A stretch of 64,000 bases of DNA from Icerya purchasi (taxonomy: Eukaryota > Arthropoda > Insecta > Hemiptera > Monophlebidae): contig CM077115.1 in assembly GCA_039619475.1 (NCBI GenBank), positions 182,868,106-182,932,105 on the forward strand, read 5' to 3'. The notes under the pieces were generated by a model, which made no database searches, was not told the origin of the DNA, and was given only the letters and a program-made list of their open reading frames with translations. Below are positions 34,240-44,299 of this stretch, piece by piece (position 1 is the first letter of the stretch; each line of letters opens with the position of its first letter). A program made the translations under genes and the position numbers.

Positions 34240-34311
34240 CCCCTCCGGGGGATTCCACCTTGACGAGGTGGAGGGGCTTGTGTACCACGAGGACGCAAGA
34301 AGCTATGCCGG
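34240..34311 (+). ncRNA. Candidate HDV-like self-cleaving ribozyme at the element's 5' terminus
   Basis: Starting at nucleotide 1 of the element, CCCCTCC (34,240-34,246) can pair with GGAGGGG (34,270-34,276). Between them ACCT/AGGT (34,257-34,260 with 34,266-34,269) closes a 5-nt loop, and downstream CTTGTGT/ACGCAAG (34,277-34,283 with 34,293-34,299) plus an inner CC/GG make a long hairpin. CCGG at 34,308-34,311 could pair back to 34,245-34,248 if the first helix is shortened. This order matches P1-P3-P4-P2 of the HDV double pseudoknot, and HDV-like ribozymes are known at 5' ends of R2, RTE and other LINEs, where they free the element's 5' end. The P2 helix and catalytic cytosine are uncertain. 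Confidence 0.5.
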
Positions 34312-34492
34312 CGGTAGTGTATTCTACCAGAAGGGCCTCCCAAGCCGGACAGGTTCAAGCAGAGTGATCAGACTAAGCGAATCCCACAGGGCGCGACGGT
34401 ACCTCATGTTAGAGGCGGCTTCCCGACAGCGTCGGTTCTCCAAGTCAGGAGCGGCTGAAACATCACTCTGGGACTTACAATCTCAGTTTTAA
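34241..34492 (+). other. Open frame in the 5' leader, in phase with the main ORF
   Basis: The leader is open for 83 codons from the element's second nucleotide, reading PSGGFHLDEVEGLVYHED and on to SLWDLQSQF, then TAA. It is in the same phase as the main ORF but separated from it by stops at 34,490 and 34,541. No ATG lies within the element at the start of this frame; the only ATG (34,190) is in flanking DNA. It may be an untranslated leader whose structure constrains sequence, or a vestigial N-terminal extension. Confidence 0.4.
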
Positions 34493-34552
34493 TCATGAGA
34501 TAGTGCAGAACATTTTCACTATCTCCTCCGAAGTTAATTCTAAATTACACAC

Positions 34553-37500
34553 ATGATGGAAAAAACATTTCATTTAACTACCCCAGGAGGTAACCTGCAA
34601 AGGAAATCCTCCACCATCTATGGTGCATCTGAGCGTTCATTTTCTGGGGAGCTCAGACCAACATGCTTTAAGAAGAATAGGACTGTATATGATGAACAGA
34701 CGAAGAGATTGAGGACAAAGAAGAAGTATTATTTCGGAACCCTGAACATTAACTCACTCCTTAAAGTCGGAAAATTAAAACAGCTGATTACAGTAATGAA
34801 GGAACAAAAAATCGAAATTTTAGCACTACAGGAGACCAGATATAAAGATGAAAATATAATAGAAACAGAAGGTTATCGAATCATTAAAGGCAAAAACGGA
34901 GTGAACCCTACCAGATATGGAATACCACACCTGGGAACAGCTTTCCTAGTGAGGAATATGGTGCTAGACTCGGTGTCTGATTTTCAGTCGCCGAACGAAC
35001 GCATATCAGCACTAACTCTACATTGTGCAAATAAAGTATATACTTTAATAAATTGCCACGCACCTATAAATGACGACAATAGGAAAAATCCAGAAAAAGT
35101 CGAGAAATTCTGGGAAACGCTAGAAGACGTAATCGCAAAGATTCCGGAGAAGAATATCAAGATCCTGCTTGGTGATTTCAATGCGCAAATAGGTCCAGAG
35201 AAGAAATATAAGAAAATAGTGGGGGAGTACCCAGCTCATAAAAGGACGAACAGGAATGGCGAGCGCTTAATAAATTTATGCGAAGGATTCAATATGAAGA
35301 TAATGTCCACGGCATTCAAAAAACTACCGAGAAAACAAAAAACCTGGAAGTCTCCAAATAACAACCTGGGTGAGTTTCGAATAGATCATGTGGCCATCTC
35401 GCATAAAAATCAAAAAGAAATTATGAACGTCAAGGTCAAGAAAGGAGCCAACATAGACTCTGATCACTACCTATCAACAATAAAACTGAGATTTATCCCT
35501 CAACTGAGAAATCACAGGAGAAAACATAATATTCCACGCGTAGATATCGAAACGTTGAAATTAAAAAAAACGGAATTTCAAAAACAGTTAAAAATCGCCT
35601 CAGAGGAATGGGACGGAATTAAAGAACAACTTGTCGCCGCTGCGTTCAGCGTAGCCCCGCTAAAGAAAAACAAGAGGCATCTTTGGTGGAATGAGGAGTG
35701 CGAAGAAGCCATTCGATTGAGGAAATTAGTTTGGCAAAAATGGTATTCATCTAAGCAGCAGTATGATTATGACAGATTTAAAACACAGAGAAAAGAAACA
35801 GCAAAAATTATAAGAACAGTGAAAAGAAACTATGAAAAAGAACGACTGGACCAAATAGAAAATGATTTCAAGAGAAACAAGACCAGATCTTTCTACAAAA
35901 CCTTCAAACAGGACTTAGAGGGATATAAGGCATCTTCCCTATGCTTTAAGGATAACACGGGCAAATTAGCGTTAAATAATAAGGAAAATTGCGATATAAT
36001 GACAGATTATTTTAACAAACTTTTAAATTGTAAAGAACCAGAAACAAGATTCGAGCACGGTAACCAGGTAAGGATAAGAGAGGTTTCAAAGGCTCCTGAT
36101 CTCCGCGAGATTGAGCAAATCATTCAAGATCTTAAAAATAACAAATCGGGTGGTATTGACGCAATTGTTGCGGAGATGTGGAAATTGGCAACAGGAGAAA
36201 GTGTTGAAAAATTACACAGAATAATACTACAGATTTGGGATACAGGAAAGATACCTGAGGATTGGAAGACTGCATTAATATGCCCAATATACAAAAAAGG
36301 GGAAAGAACAGATGTTAACAACTACAGAGGAATTTCGCTCCTGCCAGTAACGTATAAAATATTCTCGAAAGCTATCCTGAAAAGGCTTGAAGAGCAGCTG
36401 GACAACCAGTTGGGTGAGTACCAAGCTGGGTTTCGAAAGGGCAGATCGTGTGTGGAGCAGATCCTGAACCTTAAACTAATACTAAGCTACGAAAAATCAA
36501 GAGCCAGAAGAATAGTAGTCACGTTTGTAGATTTTAAAAAAGCTTATGACTCGGTCGACAGAGTAGCTTTATTCAACATCCTAGAAGAGTTCGGAGTGGA
36601 CACCAAATTGCGATCACTGATTATAAACTCGCTAACGGACACAAGATCAAAAATCAAATTCCGAAACGAATACTCGGATCCATTTAAGATAAGAACCGGC
36701 GTGCGACAAGGTGATGGATTATCGCCCATACTATTTAATTGCGTTTTAGAAAAGGTAATACGGAAATGGAGAAAAGCCACGGAGCAGGAAGGAATTAAGA
36801 AAGTGATGATTGGACGAAAGAAAAACAACCTGCAGATAGACTGCCTTGCATTTGCAGATGACCTTGCACTGGTAGCCGGTAGTGTAGCAGAGACTAAGCG
36901 TCAAGTTGAAATATTAAGTGAGATGGCAGCAAAGGTCGGGCTGGAAATAGCTTTCGAGAAAACCAAATTCATGACGAGTGATAAAAAGGATCTCAACATA
37001 ATAAAAACGCATGGAAGAGTGATAAGAAGAGTGGAAGAATTTAAATACCTAGGAGAAACGATCCAAGTAAACGCTGGGGATAAAAGATCGATGCAAGAAC
37101 GAATACATAGAATGGAAAGGTCATTTCAGCTAACAAGAAGCACGTATAATAAAAAATCAATATCTAGAAATGCCAAAATAAGACACTATAACACCGTTAT
37201 TAAGCCGCAGTGCCTATACGCAGCTGAATGCCTGAACATGACTTCGAACAAGGAAATGCACCAGTTGGAAATTAAGGAAAGCAAAATAATCCGGAAAATA
37301 TTGGGCCCCAGGAGAGACGATGAGTACTGGAAATTAAGGAGCAATAATGAAGTATACGAAATAATAGAAAAGGTCAGTAACACATTTAGGAAAAGAAGAA
37401 TCGCCTTTTATGGTCACATCAAAAGAATGGAAAATGAACGCCTTACCAAAAGAATCTTTGACTACTTCGACAACAATCCGAAATGTAGGATACTGTGGAT

Positions 37501-37723
37501 AGTACAAGTAAAAAGAGATTTGGAACAGATGGGGATCAACGAAAGTGAAATTGAAGACAGAAACAAGTTCAGTCGGAAGGTTCAGACTTTTCAAGGATTC
37601 CGGAAGGACACAGTGAAGAAAACAGGGCGAAAATGGACAGAAGAAATGAAGAAAGCGCACTCGGATAAAATGAAAGAATATTGGGCAAACAAACGAAAGA
37701 AAATGGGGAGGAACGAAATGTAG
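34553..37723 (+). CDS. EN-RT polyprotein of RTE-like retrotransposon, intact
   Basis: A 1056-residue protein, a normal length for this class. ATG 34,553 is the first after an in-phase TAA at 34,541. Residues about 60-320 are an APE-type endonuclease: GTLNINSLL, LALQETRY (Glu), LLGDFNAQIG (Asp, Asn), FRIDHVAIS and SDHY (catalytic Asp-His). It nicks target DNA. RT follows: NKSGGIDAI, NNYRGISLLPV, YQAGFRKGRSCVEQ, VVTFVDFKKAYDSVD (Asp), GVRQGDGLSPILFN, LAFADDLALVAG (catalytic Asp pair) and FKYLGETIQ. The C-terminus has VIKPQCLYAAECL, RIAFYGHIKRM and a basic tail. No RNase H, zinc knuckle or ORF1 was seen. No stop or frameshift interrupts it, and all catalytic residues I can locate are present. 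Confidence 0.95.
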   Translation: MMEKTFHLTTPGGNLQRKSSTIYGASERSFSGELRPTCFKKNRTVYDEQTKRLRTKKKYYFGTLNINSLLKVGKLKQLITVMKEQKIEILALQETRYKDENIIETEGYRIIKGKNGVNPTRYGIPHLGTAFLVRNMVLDSVSDFQSPNERISALTLHCANKVYTLINCHAPINDDNRKNPEKVEKFWETLEDVIAKIPEKNIKILLGDFNAQIGPEKKYKKIVGEYPAHKRTNRNGERLINLCEGFNMKIMSTAFKKLPRKQKTWKSPNNNLGEFRIDHVAISHKNQKEIMNVKVKKGANIDSDHYLSTIKLRFIPQLRNHRRKHNIPRVDIETLKLKKTEFQKQLKIASEEWDGIKEQLVAAAFSVAPLKKNKRHLWWNEECEEAIRLRKLVWQKWYSSKQQYDYDRFKTQRKETAKIIRTVKRNYEKERLDQIENDFKRNKTRSFYKTFKQDLEGYKASSLCFKDNTGKLALNNKENCDIMTDYFNKLLNCKEPETRFEHGNQVRIREVSKAPDLREIEQIIQDLKNNKSGGIDAIVAEMWKLATGESVEKLHRIILQIWDTGKIPEDWKTALICPIYKKGERTDVNNYRGISLLPVTYKIFSKAILKRLEEQLDNQLGEYQAGFRKGRSCVEQILNLKLILSYEKSRARRIVVTFVDFKKAYDSVDRVALFNILEEFGVDTKLRSLIINSLTDTRSKIKFRNEYSDPFKIRTGVRQGDGLSPILFNCVLEKVIRKWRKATEQEGIKKVMIGRKKNNLQIDCLAFADDLALVAGSVAETKRQVEILSEMAAKVGLEIAFEKTKFMTSDKKDLNIIKTHGRVIRRVEEFKYLGETIQVNAGDKRSMQERIHRMERSFQLTRSTYNKKSISRNAKIRHYNTVIKPQCLYAAECLNMTSNKEMHQLEIKESKIIRKILGPRRDDEYWKLRSNNEVYEIIEKVSNTFRKRRIAFYGHIKRMENERLTKRIFDYFDNNPKCRILWIVQVKRDLEQMGINESEIEDRNKFSRKVQTFQGFRKDTVKKTGRKWTEEMKKAHSDKMKEYWANKRKKMGRNEM

Positions 37724-37805
37724 CTGGCGTTATTCGTGTAATATTTCCGTGGTCCTCAGATGGCCAAAGTCGAAAAATAATAATAATAATAATATTATTA
37801 TATAA

Positions 37806-38433
37806 ATTATCTCCTTTTCAAATAATTCTTGAAATTACAAAACCTTAATAAATAAATATAAAAAAAATACGATTACAAAGTGTAAATTCTTATAGATGGA
37901 GATCGTTTGACCAATGGTTTATCCGTATCTCCTCTACATTACAAGATATCTAAAGAAAAAAAGCTATCGACTTAGATTATAACATCATATTCTTTTTGAA
38001 TAACATATATTTTAACATCTATTAAATAAAAAAGTATTTTAAATTTTAATTGTTTCATTTTGGAATACAATTATGCATTTCACTATAGTATTACTTCATA
38101 GATAATAGCGTATATTAAAAATTGATTTTATTATTACCAACTTCCAAAAAAGGAGCAGATTTTACGTTTGTAGCGTATGTTTTTTGTTTTTTTTTTTTTT
38201 TTGTTTTTTTCTTTTTGTTTTTTTATTTTTGTCCGCACGTAATTTGTATTCATATGCGCCGATTTTACTGATTCCTTGTGCATTAGAATATCACATTAGG
38301 TACCATGCGAATACCGATGAAAATCGGTGAACATAAACTGTGTATTTGTCAAAAAACGTGAAAAAATGTGGTCTCTTTAGGTATTTTTTTTTTCTTATTA
38401 TTTTTTATTAGTATAACAAAAGCAATTGATTTT
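37806..38433. other. AT-rich spacer with T-runs
   Basis: No coding content. Long T-runs (38,189-38,202 and neighbours) dominate the right half. No repeat structure beyond homopolymers seen. Confidence 0.5.
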
Positions 38434-38870
38434 TTTTTTCGTTTTTTTTTTTTTTTTTTTTTTTTTTAGCTCATCAACCAAGGACCTTTACTGAGAAACA
38501 AATAGAAAAAAAAAAAAGTCAGTTATATTTTAATTCGATCAGAAATCTCTTTGATAAAAAGGAACGCAGATAGCAGGAACAATTAATGGGGAAGGGAAAG
38601 ACAGGATTTAAGTAACATAATAAGCAGTAGGAAGCCCAAGCCCCTCAACAGATAGGAATACAAAGCAGGACGCTCCACATAAAGGAATGAGAACATTCAA
38701 AGAACATATGATCGGCGTCCCAAAAAATAACTGCATCATTTTGATGGAGAGGACAATGTGGAGAGGCAATCGGGGAAAAACAAAGTCAGGAGAAAGGCAG
38801 CAGAGAATGATTAAAACAGAGACGAATAATGGAGATAACTGCCGCTATAATGAAACTTTTATACTCCACT
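38434..38870 (-). mobile_element. Antisense 5'-truncated I-like copy (C-terminus and 3' tail)
   Basis: The 3' end lies on the left: a T-run (38,442-38,467 on the plus strand) is the poly(A) tail, preceded on the minus strand by GGTCCTTGGTTGATGAGCT. The copy at 58.5-59.3 kb ends in GGTCCTGGTTGACGAGCCTC, so the two share a subfamily tail. Upstream minus-strand frames read ISIIRLCFNHSLLPFS, FFGTPIICSLNV or, in the next phase, WDADHMFFECSHS, and LGLPTAYYVTYILSFPSP, matching the ORF2 C-terminus. Frameshifts are present. No RNase H remains. Confidence 0.82.
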
Positions 38871-40265
38871 GGATGATCGAGCTTGCCTAGAAACAGATCT
38901 ATGAGACGATTTTAGCTGGCGATTCTCATAATTTAGCAAGCTGCGGAAGATTCCGTTCTTACCCTAGTATACTCTCAAGTTGATGAACAGAGTTACCTTC
39001 GAGTTGAATACTGCCATTTTGGATATTTCGTCCTTTAGACGTATTATTTTACATTTTGTTTGAGTGCACTTATATCGCATCCGAACGTTCTTCCTATTAC
39101 TCTTCTCTTTTGTGTCAATTGGTCTTCCAACTCCGTATTGTGCATCTTTTGTCCTCGCCTTGCCATCACCCTCGGTCATTCCAGCACTTGAGTCTTTCCT
39201 ATCTTCCATATCTGATCGCATAAACATCTGATTCCGCTTCTCATCCATTCCCTTCTTCTTGGGCCGATGTCTTCATGACGAACCCAAAAAAAAAACAACT
39301 TTTCTCAAATATCTGCTAAACAAGTCATCTCGCTTTAAAGAAAAAAAAAATCTGAGCACATTGAACAGTCGTTGGCTTTCCATTTAAGGAATAAATTCGG
39401 CAAAAAGATTTCGATGTTTCCAGGAAGTCGTAAGTTTTTTCAGTTGAATTAAGACGTTCAATTTCGAAGCCAATATTCCTCAAAACAATTTTGAAAGCGG
39501 TTCACAATGGGCGAAAAGATAATTCTCTCGCTTCATCGAATAACGTCATTACCGATTAAAAAGCACCGTTAAATGTTTTTCTGTTCTTTGACGAATGATT
39601 AAGTCACGCGGGGAGAAACCGTGTTACGTGGATAAAAAGGAAAACATAAAGAACTATGTTAGATTAGAAAAATAAATTTCGCATTAACAACAAACGCTGT
39701 ATCCATGATTAATAAACATCCCTTCGTTCTAAACATTCTCTTCTCTTAAAGACCGCATTCGCGTGGGCCATGACAATGGTATGAATAATGAAGTGTTGTT
39801 CGAAAGATTAGAGTTAAATACGAATTGCTTTAATGTGTATAAAGAAATAAAAATAATAAATATAATGTTTTTCGTAGAAACACGAAATGTAGACATAACT
39901 ACAGAAAAACTGAGAGAGCAACATTGAAATTTTACACAGATTTCCAAATAAACTATTAAGCGACGTATTAAAAAAAAAAAAAAAAACAACTTTTCTACAC
40001 TATTCGCAGATACAATGAATCATGCGTATGATATTTGAGGATTACAATTTGTTTCATACTTCGAATATATGTATATATATATATATATATATATAATTAT
40101 TTTTTTGTTGTAATTATGTTAAAATATATAGATAAGGGGGAAAAAAAGGAAATTTTATCGCTCTACGTTAATTTTTAAAAAAAGTACAAAATAAAATAAA
40201 AATTTTTTTAGTTCTAGTAAAATTTCAAGATAATTTAAAGACATATAATATATTCTTAAATGAAT
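38871..40265. other. No clear gene; possible pyrimidine-rich element remnant and (AT)n
   Basis: Plus-strand sequence at 38,990-39,260 is pyrimidine-rich like I-like coding strands, but I could not align it with any part of the long copy. A (TA)n run lies at about 40,069-40,094. Nothing else is recognised. Confidence 0.4.
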
Positions 40266-40840
40266 GTTCAATCCCTTAGGTCGATCGCTTCCGCTATCTA
40301 AGGATCTTGCTTAACAATCGTCTCTCCTTTTTCGAGCATATTAATTATCTATACCCTCTAAGCGATTAAATCTCGTTGAAACTCTTACAAATTAGGGTGA
40401 TGATCACATCGTTCTGACCGCGTCCTATAAAACAATTACCTGTACCATAATTGATTGTTGCTCATTTATCTATGGGGACGCTTGTAGTCTCTTCAGTTCG
40501 AAGTTGGACAAAGTTCACTATCCCTGCCTGCATCTTTGTCTTAGCGTCCTAAAATCCTCTTCTTCACCGCTATACTCGTACAGTCTAGTACCTCATCTAT
40601 TCGTAGATCCCTTCTGCCGCTATGGTTTTTTAAATTAACGTCCTTCTAACTTGTTTTCTAACCTTATCCAATCGTATACACAGCTAGCTGGTTTTTCGTA
40701 ATTGTCGTTTTACTACTCCTAAAAAAAATCCTCTTTTATCACAAACCGTCTTGCAAAGTTCTCTCCCAAAATCTTACGAAATGCTTTCGTACTATCTTCC
40801 AGTTTTTCTTACCTTCCCCTATAGGCTAATATAAACACAA
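40266..40840 (+). pseudogene. Decayed I-like RT C-terminal region (left part of a split copy)
   Basis: Frames read NNRLSFFEH-like, LVETL, DHIVLTASYKTIT, IDCCSFIYGDACS, FSSKLDKVHYPCLHLCLSVL and then HLFVDPF. In order they match DSRLSFREH, LLKAL, DPSVLLILYKSTI, LDYCSFIYGNAPKH, LLSKLDKVQNSCLRLCLGVL and LHIRRSF of the long copy at 16.9-17.3 kb. Many stops are present. The related RNase H-to-tail part resumes at 41,372, so this copy carries an internal replacement. Confidence 0.78.
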
Positions 40841-41371
40841 CCAAGTTAATACTATTGCCAAAGTCGCGAGATTAATCCACCTTCTGCAAATAGGCACTCT
40901 ATAACGCGGCTAAGCGATAGTAGATTTGACTATCATTATAGGAATGGGGAATATGTGCGAGTAATTTTATATTTCAGTTTTAAATTTTTCACTGACTATC
41001 ATCTACATAGAAGATTTTGTTTTTATTTTTCATATGTATTGTATTGTATTGGTTTTGTAATTGTTGAATCCTACACAAAATAGTAGCCCAAGTATGGTTA
41101 ATTTAATTACATATCTATAGTTTCAATTATTTTAACAACATTTCATTATTGACGAACACAAATATAAGCTTTAAACATGGGCTATAAAAATTATGGTTAT
41201 CCCAGTTCACTTCGACTAGCACATAATAGTAGCCCATGTACTATCATTATTGTTATCGCTACTTGCGCTAATTAAGCACATGCGCAGTTTCACATAATTT
41301 AATCGTTAAGATATAAGCTACTTTGTATATATTTCAAAAATACATTTTGATTTGATTTTGATTTTAAGCAT
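40841..41371. repeat. Unclassified insert within the I-like copy, ending in TTTGAT-type repeats
   Basis: About 530 bp of AT-rich non-coding DNA separates two collinear I-like parts. It ends at the right with TTTTGATTTGATTTTGATTTT (about 41,346-41,366), the kind of short-repeat tail seen at the end of some LINEs and SINEs; a comparable TTTGATTTGATTTG run lies at 51,633. Inside it, ATAGTAGCCCAAGTA (about 41,081) and ATAGTAGCCCATGTA (about 41,228) form a direct repeat with about 147-bp spacing. No protein motif seen. The missing part of I-like ORF2 shows that deletion accompanied or preceded it. Confidence 0.45.
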
Positions 41372-42027
41372 TGAAATACTCTGGGTGGTCCCCAGTCATA
41401 TAGGGATAGAGGGTAACGAAATGGCAGATCCCTTGGATCAGATTGCTGTATCCTCCCGCTTTTTTTTTCTCTAAAATTCCCGTTTCTAATTTACTGCCAT
41501 TGTGCAAAAAGTTTCATGTTAGATTTTGGTCAGATTTTGAAGTTTCTTCCTTTTCTAATCAACCTTGCTGTTAAATTTTTCCATCCAACCTAATCTTCCT
41601 ACCCGTTTCTGATTTTACGATTTTCCTTCGCTTCGCCGCTCCGTTACTGTTCCTATTATCCGTTTACGTCTGAATCACATGCTCTTCTTCCTTCCTCTCG
41701 TTTTCGTTTTCATCTCGCTCTTCCCCTTAATTATCCTCTTCACTCTGACGACAAAGCCGTCTGTGATCCTGACCATATCCTCTTTAAATGTCCATCCCTC
41801 GTGAACGAACGCGCTTCTTCGTACTCCAATCTGCTATCCCTCAAACTCCCTACTCCTTTTTGTGCCTCGTATATCTTATCGTTTTCGTCGATCTCCGTTG
41901 TTCCTATCCTCAGATAGCTGACCGAATCTACACATTTAACTGATCCTTCTCTCTCATTTCGTTTCTGGGCGAAGATCCTTTGTTGACATGCCTAAAGAGG
42001 GGTTGTATAAAAAAAAAAAAAAAAAAC
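41372..42027 (+). pseudogene. Decayed I-like RNase H end, C-terminus and poly(A) (right part of the split copy)
   Basis: It starts at IEILWVVPSHIGIEGNEMAD, the last RNase H block including the final Asp, and continues through VKFFHPT-like pieces, VTVPIIRLRLNHMLFFLPLV and DPDHILFKCPSLVNERAS to LKLPTPFCASYILSFSSI. The end is a poly(A) run at 42,009-42,026. The C-terminal motifs follow the long copy closely (DANHILFECSLL, LKLPTPFCASYILSFPSP), so it is less decayed than its left partner at 40.3 kb. Confidence 0.82.
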
Positions 42028-42153
42028 ATTTTAAAGCAGTCTAGTATTTTAAAATTGTTCCCGTAAAACTCCCAGTATAACTGCGGCGTTTTTAAGCAAC
42101 AAACCGACTATAATAAAAAAAAAAAAACTCGAAAGGAGAATTCGACTATTTCG

Positions 42154-42825
42154 CTTGAAACAGCGGTGGATCCACGGGCGGTGGTGGTGGATAGGGGACA
42201 TTTCTTCCCTCCAATAGAACCAAAGCCTCTATGAAAAAATTTGTTATAACAGAGAAACTTAATTTATACTATAAAATATTTCTATAAATGTTACACCTAT
42301 GGATTTAATTATAATTAATATGTAATACTGTTTTTTAGTAAAACTATTATATTTTATTTTAAATTACGATACTGTTGTCGATCGCTTGCCTTTCTTATTT
42401 ATTTTTAATTTTTATTTTGCAATTTTAATTAAAAATAATTTAATGAGAAATATATATATATATGTTTAAACTTGCTCATGAACAAAGATAATTCGGATCG
42501 GATTACTAACAAAAATAAAAAAGAAGTAAAGTGTCTAATAAAAATACTATCTTTCTTACTATTCAAATTCTAAACTACCATATTTAAGGTATAATTTTAT
42601 AATTTCGTTTTATTTTTCCTAACTAAAAGTAAAACAAAAGTTAAATTAAAAATTGTAATAATTATGTATTTTTAAAACACATTTTTAAATTCTTAAACGT
42701 ATTTGATGTTCTTTATGAAACAAGGGCTATTTCTCAAATCTACTGCCTATCGTAGAAGATATTACGTAATTATATAATTTTCCCTCCCAAAAAAATGTCT
42801 CTCTGAATCCGCCCCTGCTTAAAAC
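42154..42825. mobile_element. Non-autonomous hAT-type element, about 657 bp
   Basis: The left end reads CAGCGGTGGATCCACGGGCG (42,161) and the complement of the right end reads CAGGGGCGGATTCAGAGAGA (ending at 42,817). The shared CAG-GG-GGAT start is typical of hAT terminal repeats. The flanks CTTGAAAC (42,154-42,161) and CTTAAAAC (42,818-42,825) match at 7 of 8 positions, the expected TSD length, with one C shared between flank and left end. The interior is AT-rich and non-coding, with no transposase remnant. Confidence 0.75.
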
Positions 42826-44170
42826 GTAGAATTCTTTCTTCTTATTCTCTTACGTGATTTTTATTCGTTTTGTTTTTTTAACATTCGATAATAACCTACG
42901 AGTATTTTCCATTTTCGCCGACTTGACAAGACAAAAAAAAAAAGAAAAAAAAAAGAGAACGGCCTGCATTCATTCGATTACATCGGTAGTGCACCAAAAA
43001 TAGAGTTTAAATAATAACGAGATGTGTTTGTGTTAGGCAGTGCGTAATAACAACCGGAAACATAGTGTATAGCACAATAATTAGGATCGATGACAGGCAC
43101 ACACCGTTTTTTTCACGATAATACGGAAAAATGAAACGTCGTCCAGCCGGAGGGAAACTGGAAGTTGGTAGCGGAGAATTTTGAAAAATTCCCTACAAGA
43201 CAGAGATGGAGTACGAATTGTTGGAGAAGGAAGAATATCGCCGACCAGCGGGAAGCAAGGTAGTCGGCTAATTTTCTCCTTATCATAGATCACAAGCGTA
43301 CTTCCGTCAGCACAGTCTGCTTCCTCTGTCCGACTTCCATTATAATAAGTTTTCCCAAGTTTATCGGAGGCTATTTTCTTCTTCGCTGAAGGAACACGTC
43401 CGAACTGCGAGCAACAATGTCACGCTTCAGTTTTCACGATCAGTACCGGTTGTCCGAATTGCGCCAGGAGAGGCGGTGGAGAGCACTGCTGCGGACGCGG
43501 ACACGAAAGAAAATGGACGCACAAAAAACACCGTCGTTGCCAGCGTGTCTTTTCACAGATTCTTTGTTAATAATCTCGGAACAAGAGCGGCGATTATTTA
43601 ACTGAATCGGGTCATCATTTTGAATTGCCTATGGCCTAAAGTCGAAAGAACAAGCTAAACCGTAGTCGAGTCGTCCGTAGTTAATACAGAATCGACTAGG
43701 ATGATAAAATCATCCATCATCCACATCCACCTCGTCGCTGGACGGGAAAGCGATTAAAAAATCAACGCATTCCGTTTATGAATTCAGGAAAACGTGCCTG
43801 CGACTAATCGACGAAAAAGTCGTCACGGCAAAAAATATGTAAATTTCAAGACGGCATAATCGCGAGAATGACAGAGATCTGGACCGGAAAATCCAGCAGT
43901 GGTGCAGCAGATACGCCGGTGACCTGGATAGATTGTTTGGAAATGTCCGCGGAAGTAGAAGAAAACGGATTAAAACAACGTAAAAAAATTAACACGTTAA
44001 CGTCCGAGTCGATAGAAAAATTAACAATTCAACTAGTTTCAAAATTAATTAAAATTGATTATAAATTAGTAGTGTAATCATCGCGAAAATGAAGTATTTT
44101 CCCTAAAAACGCATTTTACGTTAAAAGTTTCGTACACAATAGCAGCGCTTAATTAAACATTCCATGGCGG
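42826..44170. other. No recognisable gene
   Basis: Several ATG-initiated frames of 60-70 codons occur (43,417-43,605 and 43,868-44,077), but none shows a domain or support from splice context that I can judge. A run of mixed A and G lies at about 42,933-42,957. Confidence 0.45.
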
Positions 44171-44299
44171 ATATGATTAGAAATTTTTTTTACTATGGTA
44201 GATACACCATGTTTTATAAAAATTCGTTTATTCGAACGTTGTAAATAAATGAATTTTCATAAAACACGGCGTTAGTAAATAATTTTGTTCTAATCATAT
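44171..44299. repeat. Imperfect 129-bp palindrome (MITE-like hairpin)
   Basis: The left arm begins ATATGATTAGAA and contains CATGTTTTATAAAAATTC; the right arm ends TTCTAATCATAT and contains the matching GAATTTTCATAAAACACG. The arms pair along most of their length around a centre near 44,235. No coding content. Its size and structure suggest a MITE, but no target duplication is clear. Confidence 0.7.

Larger units (their letters stand above)
34227..37805 (+). mobile_element. Full-length EN-RT non-LTR retrotransposon (RTE-like) with exact 13-bp TSD
   Basis: An exact 13-bp duplication, TATTATTATATAA, lies at 34,227-34,239 and 37,793-37,805, so the element is 34,240-37,792 (3,553 bp). The adjacent bases differ at both ends, which fixes the boundaries. 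It has a structured 5' leader starting CCCCTCCGGGGGATTCC, a single long EN-RT ORF, a short 3' UTR and a tail of AAT repeats rather than poly(A). The short 3' UTR and non-poly(A) tail resemble RTE-type elements, although RT motifs (VRQGDGLSPILFN) leave the exact clade open. An intact ORF, identical TSDs and a complete 5' end mark a recent and possibly active copy. Confidence 0.95.

Noticed and set aside
43868..44077. 69-codon frame starting MTEIWTGKSSSG as a possible host exon
   Set aside because: Looks plausible in composition, but no similarity I recognise, no matching second exon and no visible conservation signal.
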